64,000 bases of DNA from Corynebacterium marinum DSM 44953. GTDB lineage: Bacteria > Actinomycetota > Actinomycetes > Mycobacteriales > Mycobacteriaceae. Positions 45,146-55,155 of the stretch are shown here, one piece after another; the first letter of the stretch is position 1; the number at the start of each line of letters is the position of its first letter. The notes under the pieces were generated by a model. The model had not been told where the DNA came from. It worked only from the letters and a program-made list of their open reading frames with translations, and searched no databases. Location: contig NZ_CP007790.1 of NCBI RefSeq assembly GCF_000835165.1, forward strand, positions 1,426,001-1,490,000, read 5' to 3'. The translations under genes and the position numbers were made by a program.

Positions 45146-46447
45146 GTGATCGGCGTGACTTCGCCGACGACCCGACTCGAGAACCTGTGGGTCGCCCGCA
45201 CCCCGCTGACAGATCCGGCCACGACACCGGGGAAGCTCCGGCGGACCCCGTTCGACCGGGTCGGGCGGGCCGTGGCCTGGCCGCTGACGGTCGTGCTCGC
45301 GCTGCACCGGGTGTTCGTGCTGGCGCTCAACGGTTCCGTGACCGATGACTTCACCACCGTGCACAGCGCCGTGCGCCGCTCCCTCGACGGGGTGCCGGTC
45401 TACAACGAGATCTACCACCACGTGGACCCCCACTACCTGTACAACCCCGGCGCCACCCTGCTGCTGACTCCGCTGGGCTGGCTGACGGACATCGACGCCG
45501 CCCGCACCGCCTTCATCGTCGTCAACGCGGCGGCCGTCATCGCCGCGCTCGCGCTGCTGACCCGGATGTTCGGCTATTCCCTGCGCAGCCTGGTGTGGCC
45601 GGCGGCGATCGCCGCCGCCTTCCTCACCGAGGCAGTCCGCAACACGTTGATCTTCTCCAACATCAACGGCCTCCTGCTGCTGGCGCTGGTCGGCTTCCTC
45701 TCCCTCCTGCTCAGCGGGAAGGGTTGGTGGGCGGGACTCGTCATCGGCGTGGCGATCCTGATCAAGCCGCAGTTCGCCCCCCTGCTGTTTCTGCCGGCCG
45801 TGAAGCTGGACTGGCGCACGGTGTTCGGCGGGGTGGCCGTCCCCGTCGCCTTCAACCTGGCGGCCTGGCCCCTGGTCCCGGGGGCGTCCGACTATCTCAG
45901 CCGACTGGTCCCCTACCTCGGCGACGTGCGCGACTACGCCAACTCCTCTCTCGCCGGCGCCGCCGTCTACTTCAGCATGCCGCCGCTGCTGGAGAACGCC
46001 CTGTGGCTGATGTTCGCCGCCGTCGTGGGCGTGGGCGTCATCGTTCTCCTGCGCTGGCGTTACACCGACCCCCTCCTGTGGGCCGCCACGACCTCCGGCC
46101 TCTTGCTGGCCGGCGTGTTCTTCCTGTCCTCCCTGGGGCAGATGTACTACTCGATGATGCTCTTCCCCATGATGTTCACCGTCCTGCAGCGCACCAGCGT
46201 GTTCCACACCTGGCCCGCGTGGCTGGCGGCGTATCTCTTCCTCACGCCGGATTCCTTCCACTCCGTCGAGCAGGTCGACCTCTCCCGCTGGATGGGAATC
46301 TTCCATCCGACGATCGGCTGGGGCATGCTGCTCGTCGTCGCCGCCACGTGCGCGGTGGTCTGGTGGCGGCAGGAATCGCTAGACTCGCGTCATGACCGAC
46401 TTCAAACTGATCAGCGACACCGAATGGCAGCAGCGCCTCACTCCTGA
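45146..46447 (+). CDS. aftC: arabinofuranosyltransferase AftC
   Basis: GT-C enzyme that introduces the alpha-1,3 branch in arabinogalactan using decaprenyl-phospho-arabinose. It has 433 residues and about ten helices. The acidic motif of the first extracytoplasmic loop (GSVTDDFTTVH) and the VPVYNEIYHHVDPHYLYNPGA signature are present, and KPQFAPLLFLP is the conserved inner loop. GTG at 45146 or 45155 may be the start. The last 56 bp overlap msrB in another frame. Synteny with mycobacterial aftC supports the assignment. Confidence 0.9.
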   Translation: MIGVTSPTTRLENLWVARTPLTDPATTPGKLRRTPFDRVGRAVAWPLTVVLALHRVFVLALNGSVTDDFTTVHSAVRRSLDGVPVYNEIYHHVDPHYLYNPGATLLLTPLGWLTDIDAARTAFIVVNAAAVIAALALLTRMFGYSLRSLVWPAAIAAAFLTEAVRNTLIFSNINGLLLLALVGFLSLLLSGKGWWAGLVIGVAILIKPQFAPLLFLPAVKLDWRTVFGGVAVPVAFNLAAWPLVPGASDYLSRLVPYLGDVRDYANSSLAGAAVYFSMPPLLENALWLMFAAVVGVGVIVLLRWRYTDPLLWAATTSGLLLAGVFFLSSLGQMYYSMMLFPMMFTVLQRTSVFHTWPAWLAAYLFLTPDSFHSVEQVDLSRWMGIFHPTIGWGMLLVVAATCAVVWWRQESLDSRHDRLQTDQRHRMAAAPHS

Positions 46448-46808
46448 GGAGTTCCACGTCCTGCGCCGGGCCGGCACCGAGCCGCCGGGCGTCGGCGAGT
46501 ACACCGACACCACCACCGAAGGCGTCTACTCCTGCCGGGCGTGCGGCGCGGAGCTGTTCCGGTCCACCGAGAAATTCGACGCCCACTGCGGCTGGCCCTC
46601 CTTCTTCTCCCCCCTGGCCGCCGACCGCGTCATCGAACGCCGCGACACCTCCCACGGCATGGTCCGCATCGAGGTGGTCTGCGCCAACTGCGAATCGCAC
46701 CTGGGCCACGTCTTCGAGGGCGAGGGGTACGGCACACCCACCGACCTGCGCTACTGCATCAACTCCATCTCGATGACCTTCGAGCCGGCGGAGCCCGGTA
46801 AACAGTAG
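46392..46808 (+). CDS. msrB: peptide-methionine (R)-S-oxide reductase
   Basis: Repairs R-methionine sulfoxide in proteins. It has 138 residues. Zinc is held by CRACG and CANCESH, and the catalytic cysteine is in RYCINSISMTF. HCGWPSFF is the substrate pocket. The start lies 56 bp inside the aftC 3' end, a long overlap that implies coupled translation. It is followed by a shared terminator. Confidence 0.96.
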   Translation: MTDFKLISDTEWQQRLTPEEFHVLRRAGTEPPGVGEYTDTTTEGVYSCRACGAELFRSTEKFDAHCGWPSFFSPLAADRVIERRDTSHGMVRIEVVCANCESHLGHVFEGEGYGTPTDLRYCINSISMTFEPAEPGKQ

Positions 46809-46849
46809 AAAACGCCCGCCTGACCCCCGGGCGGGATTCAGGCGGGCGT
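46809..46849. terminator. bidirectional terminator between msrB and hemQ
   Basis: The perfect 12-bp stem acgcccgcctga (46812-46823) and tcaggcgggcgt (46838-46849) carries TTTT on the reverse strand. It serves hemQ and probably msrB. Confidence 0.85.
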
Positions 46850-46860
46850 CGACAAGCGGA

Positions 46861-47562
46861 CTACGGGAGAATCTTGACGATCTCCCCGATGTCCGCCACC
46901 CTGCGGCCCGAGAAGAACGGGGTCTCCTCGCGCACGTGCAGGCGGGCGTCGGTGTAGCGCATCTTGTGCATGAGATCGACGATGCGGTGCAGCTCCGGCG
47001 CCTCGAACGCCAGCATCCACTCGTAGTCGCCCAGGGCGAAAGCAGGCACCGTGTTGGCGCGCACGTCCGGGAAATCACGGGCCGCCTGGCCGTGCTCCGC
47101 GAGGATGCGGCGGCGCTCCTTCGGATCGAGCAGGTACCACTCGAAGGAGCGGACGAACGGGTACACCGTGATCCATGCCTCGGCCTCCTCGCCCATGATG
47201 AACGACGGCAGGTGCGAGCGGTTGAACTCGGCCGGACGGTGCAGGCCGGTACCGAACCACGTGGCCTCCAGCACCTGGCCGAACACCGTGGTGCGCCGGA
47301 ACGCCTGGTAGGCGGCCTGCAGGTCCTCGAACTGCTCGGCGTGCCACCAGATCATCAGGTCGGCCTCGGCGTTGATGCCGGAGACGTCGTAGATACCGCG
47401 AACCACCACGGTGCCTTCCTCCGCCAGGCCGGTGAAGAAGGCCTGAGCCTCGGCGATGACCTGCTCGCGTTCGTTGCCCAGCGCCCCCGGGATGGCGCGG
47501 AAGGTGACGAACTGGGTGTAGCGCTGCATGCTGTTGAGCTCGTCAAAGTTCAGTTTGCTCAC
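46861..47562 (-). CDS. hemQ: coproheme decarboxylase (chlorite dismutase-like)
   Basis: Last enzyme of the coproporphyrin-dependent heme pathway. It oxidatively decarboxylates coproheme to heme b. It has 233 residues with a GTG start at 47562 ([20 protein letters not shown]). The two ferredoxin-like halves are present, including [14 protein letters not shown] and the [16 protein letters not shown] stretch with the conserved tyrosine, followed by the proximal His region. The actinobacterial form differs from chlorite dismutase, so chlorite removal is not expected. Confidence 0.93.
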   Translation of the reverse strand: MSKLNFDELNSMQRYTQFVTFRAIPGALGNEREQVIAEAQAFFTGLAEEGTVVVRGIYDVSGINAEADLMIWWHAEQFEDLQAAYQAFRRTTVFGQVLEATWFGTGLHRPAEFNRSHLPSFIMGEEAEAWITVYPFVRSFEWYLLDPKERRRILAEHGQAARDFPDVRANTVPAFALGDYEWMLAFEAPELHRIVDLMHKMRYTDARLHVREETPFFSGRRVADIGEIVKILP

Positions 47563-47689
47563 GAAAACCTCTTTCCTGGACTCGCCGTGCGAAACGGCCG
47601 TGTCATCCATCATAAGTTGGAAAGGCCCGGGGGAGGCAACCCACGGCGCGCCTCCCCCGCCGGAACGGCCCGCATGGTTTATTGGAGGC

Positions 47690-48307
47690 GTGTTCACCCC
47701 AGACGCCACCTCCTCCCCGACGCCGCTGAACCGCGCGAGTGACACCGGAAACGGCAACAGCACACCGCCCGCGTTCACCCGGGCCGTCGAGTCGATGCAC
47801 GCGGCCCGGCTACGCCCCGAGATCACCCTCGGCACGATCCGCCCGCCCCAGCGTCTGGCACCCTTCAGCCACGCCATCGGCCTCGAGGTGGAACGCTCCA
47901 TCGACGAACAGGCAGCCGAGGGCGACGCCTTCGGCCGACTGATACTCCTGCACGACCCCGGCGCCGAGGAAGCCTGGGAGGGCGCCATGCGCCTGGTCGC
48001 CTACATCCAGGCCGACATGGACCACGAGGTCGCCGCCGACCCGCTGCTCCCCGACGTCGCCTGGCAGTGGCTCACCGAGGCCCTCGGCGGCGCCGGCGCA
48101 GACCACACCAACCTCGGCGGCACGGTCACCGCCACCTCCTCCGTCCGTTTCGGGGAGATCGGCGGACCGCCGCGCGCCCACCAGCTGGAGATGCGCGCCT
48201 CCTGGACCGCGTCCGCACTCGACCTCGCCCCGCACGTCCTCGCCTTCTCCCGCGTCCTGGCCAACGTGGCGGGCCTCCCGCCGGAGGGCATCACCCGCCT
48301 GGGTTAG
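47690..48307 (+). CDS. DUF3000 protein
   Basis: A 205-residue actinobacterial protein of unknown function. The family core runs from [20 protein letters not shown] to [13 protein letters not shown]. It is directly followed by the RNase D gene (11 bp), as in mycobacteria, which suggests a shared RNA-related role. GTG at 47690 lies too close to GGAGG for normal spacing. The message may be leaderless or start a little later. Confidence 0.82.
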   Translation: MFTPDATSSPTPLNRASDTGNGNSTPPAFTRAVESMHAARLRPEITLGTIRPPQRLAPFSHAIGLEVERSIDEQAAEGDAFGRLILLHDPGAEEAWEGAMRLVAYIQADMDHEVAADPLLPDVAWQWLTEALGGAGADHTNLGGTVTATSSVRFGEIGGPPRAHQLEMRASWTASALDLAPHVLAFSRVLANVAGLPPEGITRLG

Positions 48308-48318
48308 GCTGGACTGCT

Positions 48319-49515
48319 ATGGCGCACGATCTCACCACCCCCCGCGACGGGATCCCCCGGGTCCTGGCCACGCCCGCCTCCTTCCGCGAGGCAGCGTCCG
48401 CGCTGTCCGCAGGTCAGGGCCCGCTGGCCATCGACACCGAACGCGCCTCCGGTTTCCGTTACGACGACCGCGCCTTCCTCGTCCAGGTCCGCCGCCGCGG
48501 CGTCGGCACCTTCCTGCTGGATCCGGAGGGCCACCGCACGGAGTTCACCGCCGCACTGGCGCCCGTCCTCAACGGCCGCGACTGGATCCTCCACGCCGCT
48601 TCCTCGGACCTGCCCTCCCTGGCCTGGCTCGGCCTCTACCCCGGTTCGCTCTTCGACACCGAACTCGCCGGCCGCCTCGCCGGCCTGGACCACGTCAACC
48701 TCGCCGCCATGACCGAACTGCTTCTCGACGTCCGCCTCGCCAAAGGCCACGGCGCCGAAGACTGGTCCCAGCGCCCCCTGCCCGAGAACTGGCTCGCCTA
48801 CGCCGCCCTCGACGTCGAGCTTCTCCTGGAACTCGGCGACACGATGGCAGAAATCCTCGACCACCAGGGAAAACTCGACTGGGCATCGGAGGAGTTCGAG
48901 CACGTCCGCACCACACACGCGGACATCACCGGCCCCGCCGAAGCCACCTGGCGTTCGGTCCGCGGGGTTTCCTCGCTCACCCGGCCCGAACAGCTCGCTG
49001 TCGCCCGCGAACTGTGGATGATCCGCGAGTCCATGGCCGTCGAGGAGGACCGCGCGGTCTCCCGCATCCTGCCCAACAAGGTGCTCGTCGAAATCGCCCG
49101 CGTGCTTCCGCGCACCACCCGCGACCTGGCACGGGTGAAGGGATTCCGCCGCGGAGACGCCCGCTTCTGGGGGGAGGTCATCCAGCGGGCCCTCGACTCC
49201 GACCCCCGCACGTGGCCCGCCCGGGAACGCCCACCCCGGGGCCTGCCGTCGCGCCAGACCTGGGCCAGCGATTACCCCGAATCGTGGGAACGGTTCTCCA
49301 CCGCCCGCACGCTTCTGGACGATCTATCCGCCGACCTGGCCATCCCCGCCGAGAACATCCTCAAGCCGGCGACCCTGCGGTCCGTCGCCTGGGGCGCCAC
49401 CGTCGCTCGCGAGATCCGCACTCCCCTCGATCTTCCCGACGTCCTCCGCGGCCACCAGGCCCGCAACTGGCAGATCGAACTGACCGCCCCGGTACTCACG
49501 GACACGCTGTTCTAG
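48319..49515 (+). CDS. rnd: ribonuclease D-like 3'-5' exoribonuclease
   Basis: A 398-residue DEDD exonuclease. Exo I is AIDTERASGF (Asp and Glu), Exo II is ILHAASSDLPSL with Asp in SSDL, and Exo III is WLAYAALDVELLLEL with Tyr and Asp. An HRDC domain follows at about residues 215-300 (LPNKVLVEIARVLPRTTRDL). It trims tRNA and other stable RNA 3' ends. It follows the DUF3000 gene and precedes a long hairpin. Confidence 0.92.
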   Translation: MAHDLTTPRDGIPRVLATPASFREAASALSAGQGPLAIDTERASGFRYDDRAFLVQVRRRGVGTFLLDPEGHRTEFTAALAPVLNGRDWILHAASSDLPSLAWLGLYPGSLFDTELAGRLAGLDHVNLAAMTELLLDVRLAKGHGAEDWSQRPLPENWLAYAALDVELLLELGDTMAEILDHQGKLDWASEEFEHVRTTHADITGPAEATWRSVRGVSSLTRPEQLAVARELWMIRESMAVEEDRAVSRILPNKVLVEIARVLPRTTRDLARVKGFRRGDARFWGEVIQRALDSDPRTWPARERPPRGLPSRQTWASDYPESWERFSTARTLLDDLSADLAIPAENILKPATLRSVAWGATVAREIRTPLDLPDVLRGHQARNWQIELTAPVLTDTLF

Positions 49516-49571
49516 GCGCCCTGATCGGGGCGCCCTGACCGGGGAGCCCTGACCGGGGAGCCCTGACCGGG
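49516..49571. repeat. four tandem 14-bp repeats after rnd
   Basis: The unit g-c/a-gccctga-c/t-cggg occurs four times in a row starting one base after the rnd stop codon. The first two copies have gcgccctg and the last two gagccctg. The array runs directly into the long inverted repeat. Confidence 0.85.
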
Positions 49572-49647
49572 GAGGAGTTCAAGGGGAGGAGTTGACCCCT
49601 GGTTTCGACCCCGCGACCAGTCCTTTCCTCCCCTTGAACTCCTCCCC
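49569..49647. repeat. 22-bp perfect inverted repeat (long hairpin), copy 1
   Basis: Arms at 49569-49590 and 49626-49647 are exactly complementary over 22 bp, with a 35-base loop that contains ttcgaccccgcgaccag. It may terminate rnd. A related structure lies at 50793-50875. Confidence 0.85.
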
Positions 49648-49781
49648 GGCGGGGGCACGATCCCGGCCCGTCGTCAAACCCTGCTGCCCCCGGCTGTGGA
49701 TGAACGCCGGTTGTCCACAGATTCGGGAAGTCCCTCCCGTCGGGGGATGCCGGACCCACCTCCGTCACGCATGCTGAAGCC

Positions 49782-50753
49782 ATGCAGAACTGGGGGAAGA
49801 ACTTAGGACTCATCGAACTACGCAGGACACTGATCACCGACACCGCCACCGCGCAGCAGCTGACGGATGGCCGCCTCATCCTACTCACGGACGAGGTCGC
49901 CATCCCGCGCGACACATACCGCACCCTCGAACCCTGGAAACGCGCGGCGGCGCGAGCTTTCGCAGTGGGCCTGACCTGCGATAAGGCCGTGTTATCGGGG
50001 CAGTCGGCCGCCCGTCTCACGGGACTGGAAACCCTCGACATCGAGGACCGAACCGAACTCCAGCTACCGGGCGCCAACAAACCCCACGGGCCGGGCACCT
50101 GGCACGCCAACGTCCGCTACCGGAGCACTCAGCTGCCGGAGGGCCAGATCGAGGAGCACCACGGGATCAGAGTGACCAGCCTCGTCAGGACGCTTTTCGA
50201 CGTCCCCCGTTTCCACGGGCTCCGGGCCGGGATCGTCACGATAGATTCGGCACGCCGGCAGAACCCCTGGTTGACCCGGCCGACACTGAGCCGGAAGCTG
50301 GCCGCCTATCCCCCGTTCCCGGGTGTACGGGCGGTCCGGCAGGCCATCAGCATGTCCGTCGGGAACTCAGGCAGCGCCCAGGAGACCATCGCCCGACTGG
50401 TCCTGCTGGAGGCCGATCTTCCCCAGATCACGTCCATCGAGTACCAGGTCGAGATCATCTACGACAACGGCCGGAGATCCTTCTTCGTTGACATTCTCCT
50501 CAACGGGTGGCTGATCATCGAGATCGACGGCGCGAACAAATACACCGGCTTCTACGGGAAGAAGACCGACAAGGTGCTGTTGGAGGAACGCGCCCGGGAG
50601 AACATCCTCAAAAATGAGGGCAGGCAGGTCCTGCGTTTCAGTGCGCCGGACCTGAAGCAGGACCCGGACGGCGACTGCGTCATGCTCCGCGCGGTGGCCG
50701 ACACGCTGGACAACTACGTCGACCGGCTCGTCGCTCTGGCTCAGCCGAGGTAG
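49782..50753 (+). CDS. hypothetical protein with PD-(D/E)XK-like endonuclease domain
   Basis: A 323-residue protein. The N-terminal two thirds resemble the AbiEi/DUF559-associated proteins of actinobacteria (TRDTYRTLEPWKR-type and HHGIRVTSLVRTLFDVPR blocks). The C-terminal domain (about 220-300) carries a Vsr/DUF559-like nuclease pattern: VDILLNGWLIIEIDG followed by KYTGF and ENILKNEGRQVLRF. The core D...E-x-D-x-K arrangement suggests catalytic potential. A phage-defence or mobile DNA role is inference only. It is flanked on both sides by related hairpin repeats and has no operon partner. Confidence 0.7.
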   Translation: MQNWGKNLGLIELRRTLITDTATAQQLTDGRLILLTDEVAIPRDTYRTLEPWKRAAARAFAVGLTCDKAVLSGQSAARLTGLETLDIEDRTELQLPGANKPHGPGTWHANVRYRSTQLPEGQIEEHHGIRVTSLVRTLFDVPRFHGLRAGIVTIDSARRQNPWLTRPTLSRKLAAYPPFPGVRAVRQAISMSVGNSGSAQETIARLVLLEADLPQITSIEYQVEIIYDNGRRSFFVDILLNGWLIIEIDGANKYTGFYGKKTDKVLLEERARENILKNEGRQVLRFSAPDLKQDPDGDCVMLRAVADTLDNYVDRLVALAQPR

Positions 50754-50792
50754 CCGCGCCGCGACCCGCCCACGCCGACCCGCCCACCCCTC

Positions 50793-50875
50793 GAAGTCGA
50801 GTCCAGGGAGAGGAGTTCAGTACTGCTCTCGACCCCGTGACCGGCCCTCTCCCCTCCCTGATCTCCTCCAGGCGG
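50793..50875. repeat. imperfect inverted repeat, copy 2 of the hairpin family
   Basis: gaggagttcag and ctgatctcctc pair with one mismatch around a loop with ctcgaccccgtgaccggccct, which matches the loop of the 49569-49647 structure at most positions. The two copies flank the nuclease-like gene. Confidence 0.6.
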
Positions 50876-50912
50876 GGAATGGCAACCGGGGGACGGCAGC
50901 CGGGGGGGGAAG

Positions 50913-52832
50913 CTACCCCTCGGCCCCGTCGACCACGTCATCGACCATCAGGCCGTCCAGCCAGCCGGTGATCGAGGAGACGACGCCGTCGGGGTCCAGC
51001 CCGACCTCGGTAAGGAGCTCGGCGCGGGTGGCGTGCCCGGGGAAAACGGAGGGGAATCCCAGCCGGCGGAGCGGAGTGTCCACTTCCGCGGCGGAGAGCG
51101 CCTCGGCGATGAGTGAACCGACGCCGCCGCGGATCACGCCGTCCTCGAGGACGACGACGAGGTCGTGGTCGTCGGCCAACCCGATGAGGGAGGCCTGGAC
51201 CGGGGTGATCCAGCGGGGGTCGACGACCGTGATGTTGAGGCCGTGCTCCTCGAGCCGAGGGGTGGCGGAGAGCGCGAGGGAGGCGAAGGATCCGACGGCG
51301 ATGATGAGGACGTCGAGAAGCGAGGAGTCGGTGTCGGAGTAGTGGAGGATGTCGACACCGTCCTCCAGGCGCATGAGTTCCTGGTGCTCCTGGGGCAGCG
51401 CACCCTTGGGGTAGCGGACGACGGTGGGGCCGTCGGAGACGTCGAGGGCCTCGCGGAAGAGTTCGCTCAGCTGGGCGCCGTCGCGGGGGGCGGCTATGCG
51501 GATGCCGGGGACGATGCTGGTCAGCGCCATGTCCCAGACGCCGTTGTGGCTGGCGCCGTCGGGGCCGGTGACGCCGGAGCGGTCGAGGACGAGAGTGACG
51601 GGCAGGTTCAGGAGGGCGACGTCCATGAGCAGCTGGTCGAAGGCCCGGTTGAGGAACGTGGAGTAGATCGCCACGACGGGATGCATCCCGGCGAGCGCCA
51701 GGCCGGCGGCCGAGGTGACGGCGTGCTGCTCGGCGATGCCTACGTCGAAGAAGCGGGCCGGGTACTGGTCGGCGAAGGCCGCCAGGCCGGTGGGTCCCGC
51801 CATGGCGGCGGTGATGGCGACGATGTCGTCGCGATCCTCCGCGGCGGCGAGGACCTCAGAGGTGAACACGCTGGTCCAGTCCGGCTTGGACTTGGACAGG
51901 GCGAGGCCGGTGACCGGGTCGATGATGCCGGTGGCGTGCATCTGGTCGGCGACGTCGTTGACCGCGGGGGCGTAACCGTGGCCCTTCTCGGTGACGGCGT
52001 GGACGATGATGGGGCCGTCGTAGTTCTTCGCGTACGCCAACGCGTGGAGCAGGGACTTCACGTCGTGGCCCTTGACGGGGCCGACGTATTTCATGCCCAG
52101 CTCGGCGAACATCTCGGTGGGGATGAGCTGGGATTTCACCCCTTCCTTGACGGCCGCGAGGGCCTCGAAGGCGCGCTCGCCGACCCAGCCCATGGACTTG
52201 AGGGTCTTCTTGCCGTGCTCCATGATCTCGTCGTAGGAGCGTTCCATGCGCAGGCGGGCGAGGTTGTCGGCGAAGCCGCCGATGGTCGGCGAGTAGGAGC
52301 GGCCGTTGTCGTTGACCACGACGACGACGTTGCGGTCCTTACCGGAGGCGATGTTGTTCAGCGCTTCCCAGCACATGCCGCCGGTGAGCGCTCCGTCGCC
52401 GACCACCGCGATGACGTTGCGGTCCTTGCGCCCGGTGAGCTGGAACCCCTTGGCCAGCCCGTCGGCGTAGGAGAGGGAGGCCGAGGCGTGGGAGGATTCG
52501 GTCCAGTCGTGCTCGGATTCGCCGCGGGCGGTGTAACCGGAGATCCCGTCCTTCTGGCGCAGGGTGTCGAACTTGCCGCCCCGGCCGGTGAGGATCTTGT
52601 GGACGTAGCTCTGGTGGGAGGTGTCGAAGATGATCGGGTCCTCGGGCGAATCGAAGATCTTGTGCAGCGCGATCGTCAGCTCGACGACCCCGAGGTTCGG
52701 CCCGAGGTGGCCGCCCGTGGCGGAGACCTTCTGCACGAGGAGCTGGCGGATCTCTTCCGCGAGTTCCTCGAGCTGCTCCACGGAGAGTGCTTTCAGATCG
52801 GCCGGTGACGCGAGTCCACTGAGAGTTCCCAT
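50913..52832 (-). CDS. dxs: 1-deoxy-D-xylulose-5-phosphate synthase
   Basis: Thiamine-diphosphate enzyme that condenses pyruvate and glyceraldehyde-3-phosphate, the first step of the MEP isoprenoid pathway feeding decaprenyl phosphate and menaquinone. It has 639 residues. The ThDP motif begins GDGALTGG and ends [31 protein letters not shown], the transketolase Glu in [12 protein letters not shown] and the C-terminal domain are present. ATG at 52832 ([14 protein letters not shown]) fits relatives. ATG at 52880 has a better ribosome-binding site (GGGAGG) and would add 16 residues. Confidence 0.96.
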   Translation of the reverse strand: MGTLSGLASPADLKALSVEQLEELAEEIRQLLVQKVSATGGHLGPNLGVVELTIALHKIFDSPEDPIIFDTSHQSYVHKILTGRGGKFDTLRQKDGISGYTARGESEHDWTESSHASASLSYADGLAKGFQLTGRKDRNVIAVVGDGALTGGMCWEALNNIASGKDRNVVVVVNDNGRSYSPTIGGFADNLARLRMERSYDEIMEHGKKTLKSMGWVGERAFEALAAVKEGVKSQLIPTEMFAELGMKYVGPVKGHDVKSLLHALAYAKNYDGPIIVHAVTEKGHGYAPAVNDVADQMHATGIIDPVTGLALSKSKPDWTSVFTSEVLAAAEDRDDIVAITAAMAGPTGLAAFADQYPARFFDVGIAEQHAVTSAAGLALAGMHPVVAIYSTFLNRAFDQLLMDVALLNLPVTLVLDRSGVTGPDGASHNGVWDMALTSIVPGIRIAAPRDGAQLSELFREALDVSDGPTVVRYPKGALPQEHQELMRLEDGVDILHYSDTDSSLLDVLIIAVGSFASLALSATPRLEEHGLNITVVDPRWITPVQASLIGLADDHDLVVVLEDGVIRGGVGSLIAEALSAAEVDTPLRRLGFPSVFPGHATRAELLTEVGLDPDGVVSSITGWLDGLMVDDVVDGAEG

Positions 52833-52917
52833 CGTTTTCTGCGCGTCTCCTTCAACCTTGCCCCGAACATTTTCGCTCATCCTACCTGCCTCCCGCCGAA
52901 CCTCCCGCACAACCACG

Positions 52918-54135
52918 TTACTTCCGCGTGAGTTCCGCGACGACCTCGAAGTGGTGGGTGCCGGGGAATGCGTTGATCACGGCCAACCGCGCAATGCGGT
53001 ACCCGTTTTCACCCCAGGCGGCGACGTCGCGGGAGAAGGTGGCCGGGTCGCAGCCGACGTGGATGATCCGTTCCGGCTGCTTCTTCGCGACGCCGGCGAC
53101 CACGTCGTCGCCCGCACCGGTCCGCGGGGGATCCAGCACGACCACCCGCGGGGTGGGCAGGGTCTCCACGGTCTTCTCCACCATCGCGTTGTGGATTTCC
53201 AGGCCGTAGGGCTCCAGCGTGTCCTGGGTGAGTTCGGCCGCCGCCGGCGAGTAGTCGACGGAGTGGATGGTGGCGCCTTCGCCGAGGGAGTCCGCAAGCG
53301 CCGGGACGAAGAGGCCGACGCCGCCGTAGAGGTCCCAGCCGACCGTGTTGTCGGAGTCGCCCAGGTCGCTCAACCAGCGGCGGATCACCCCGGTGTAGGC
53401 GTCGGGGGCCTGGGTGTGCGCCTGCCAGAAGGCCGTCGCCGGGAAGCGGAAGGTGTGGCCGTCGGCCCGTTCGGTGACGGTGCCGGAGCCCTCGAGGACG
53501 TCGGTGACCTTCTCCACGCGGCGGCCGCGCGGTGCCTTGCGGGTCTCCACCACGTGGCGGACGCCCTCGGAATCGAGCACGGCGACGACCTCCGCGCCCG
53601 GGGTGAAGGCGCGGGCGTTCTCACCCACGAGCCCGTCGAGGAGGCCCGGCACCACCTGGGTGCAGGGGATGTGGACCACGTCGTGGGAGGCGCGGGCCCG
53701 GAAGCCTGCGCGACCCTCCTTGTCGACGCCCAGCCGCACCCGCGTGCGCCATCCGCGCGCGGGCTCGAGGTTGATCAGCTCGGGGGCGGGCAGGTCGATC
53801 GCCCGGCCCAGGCGGGTGAGCTGGCCGACGAGGATGTCCGCCTTGAGGTCGACCTCCTGCGCGGGGTCCAGGTCGCCGAAGTCGCAGCAGCCGGCCCCAG
53901 CGGCGGCCGCCGGGCAGGACTGCTCGACGCGGAGCGGCCCCGGCGTCGATACGCTGTCGAGTTCGGCGCGGGCGAAGCGTTTCTTCACCTGGGTGATGGT
54001 GGCGTCGACGACGTCACCGGGGTATGCGCCACGGACGAAGACAACGCGGCCGTCGAGCTCGGCGATCCCCTCGCCGCCGTGGGCCATCCGGGTGATGGTC
54101 AGTTCCCGGGTCTGGCCCCGTTCGAGTTCGGTCAC
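52918..54135 (-). CDS. TRAM-domain RNA (uracil-5)-methyltransferase, TrmA/RumA type
   Basis: A 405-residue SAM-dependent enzyme predicted to methylate uridine in rRNA or tRNA. An N-terminal TRAM OB-fold ([23 protein letters not shown]) is followed by a cysteine cluster ([12 protein letters not shown] plus IPCTQ) like the iron-sulfur site of RumA. SAM motif: [12 protein letters not shown]. Catalytic blocks: [11 protein letters not shown] and the nucleophile Cys in [15 protein letters not shown] at 54135 follows GGAG. It sits 85 bp upstream of dxs on the same strand. Confidence 0.92.
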   Translation of the reverse strand: MTELERGQTRELTITRMAHGGEGIAELDGRVVFVRGAYPGDVVDATITQVKKRFARAELDSVSTPGPLRVEQSCPAAAAGAGCCDFGDLDPAQEVDLKADILVGQLTRLGRAIDLPAPELINLEPARGWRTRVRLGVDKEGRAGFRARASHDVVHIPCTQVVPGLLDGLVGENARAFTPGAEVVAVLDSEGVRHVVETRKAPRGRRVEKVTDVLEGSGTVTERADGHTFRFPATAFWQAHTQAPDAYTGVIRRWLSDLGDSDNTVGWDLYGGVGLFVPALADSLGEGATIHSVDYSPAAAELTQDTLEPYGLEIHNAMVEKTVETLPTPRVVVLDPPRTGAGDDVVAGVAKKQPERIIHVGCDPATFSRDVAAWGENGYRIARLAVINAFPGTHHFEVVAELTRK

Positions 54136-54262
54136 GTTGAAAACTCCTTGATTTCGGCTGACTTGATGACACGGCTGGCGCGCTGGACCACGAAGAACGT
54201 GAAGAGAGTGACGATACCCGCCGACGACCGGCCCACAATAATCCCGGGTCGCGGCGTCCGCC

Positions 54263-55108
54263 CTACTTGTCGGTGGTGTCGGTCCCCGAACCGTCCGCGA
54301 GGTCGCGCAGGGCCTGGGAGGTGTCCTCGATGGACTGCTCATCCTCCGGCGACGGGGCCGGCTGCGGCTGCTGCGCCTGCTGTTCCTGGGCTCGGCGCGC
54401 GTCCTGCGCGCGCTGCTCCATGGCCTGCTGGACCTGGGCCACCAGCTGCTGCGGCAGCACGACCGGCAGCGAGTTGCCGGCGAGCACCGGGTCCTGGCCG
54501 CGGTAGACGAAGGTGCGGGCGGTGATCTCGCGGGCGAGGTCGCGCAGGTCCTCGGCCTTGTCGTGCGGGGCGGTGGTGGTCATCCGGAGCATCCAGCGGG
54601 GGCCCTCCACGCCGATCACGCGGATGATGCCGTGCTCGCCCTGCCCGACGATCTCCGCCCCCCACGGGCCCTGTTCGACGTCGGCGGTCAGGCCGTCGCC
54701 GATCATCCCCTGGGTGATCTGCTCGGTCGACTCGGCCCACTGGCCTGCCGAGCTCGGGGCCGCGAAGGCGACCGGGGTGATACGGCCGAACTTAGTGACG
54801 ATGTGGACCATCTTCGGGCCTTGCTCCCCCATCTCCACCTGCACCTGGGAGGCGCGGGGCAGGGCGATCTTCATGGAGCCCAGGTCGAGCACGCCCTGGG
54901 AGAAGTCCGAGAAGTCGAAGTCGGCGATATCGACGGTGTCTCCGTCGAAGGGGCCGGTGTCGCCGTGCACGGGGTCGTGGTGGGGGGTGTCGAATTCGAC
55001 GGGCACCTCCGGCGGTGCGTCACTGTAGGTTGACTCGGATTCAGCGGAGGCGGGCGACGCCTCCGCCGGCTGATCGTCGTTCTTCTTGCCGAATGGCCAC
55101 AGTGCCAT
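54263..55108 (-). CDS. DUF3710 protein
   Basis: A 281-residue actinobacterial protein. A short basic start (MALWPFGKKNDD), an acidic linker and the DUF3710 domain (about 75-225: MKIALPRASQVQVEMGEQGP, GVEGPRWMLRMTTTAP, FVYRGQDPVLAGNSLPVVLP) are followed by a Gln/Ala/Pro-rich tail. The function is unknown. It lies beside dut as in all mycolata, with a spacing of 47 bp, and is probably co-transcribed with dut. Confidence 0.88.
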   Translation of the reverse strand: MALWPFGKKNDDQPAEASPASAESESTYSDAPPEVPVEFDTPHHDPVHGDTGPFDGDTVDIADFDFSDFSQGVLDLGSMKIALPRASQVQVEMGEQGPKMVHIVTKFGRITPVAFAAPSSAGQWAESTEQITQGMIGDGLTADVEQGPWGAEIVGQGEHGIIRVIGVEGPRWMLRMTTTAPHDKAEDLRDLAREITARTFVYRGQDPVLAGNSLPVVLPQQLVAQVQQAMEQRAQDARRAQEQQAQQPQPAPSPEDEQSIEDTSQALRDLADGSGTDTTDK

Positions 55109-55155
55109 GCCCTGATCGTCTCCTTCAATCGCTTTTCGGCCCACTGTACCGGCGC

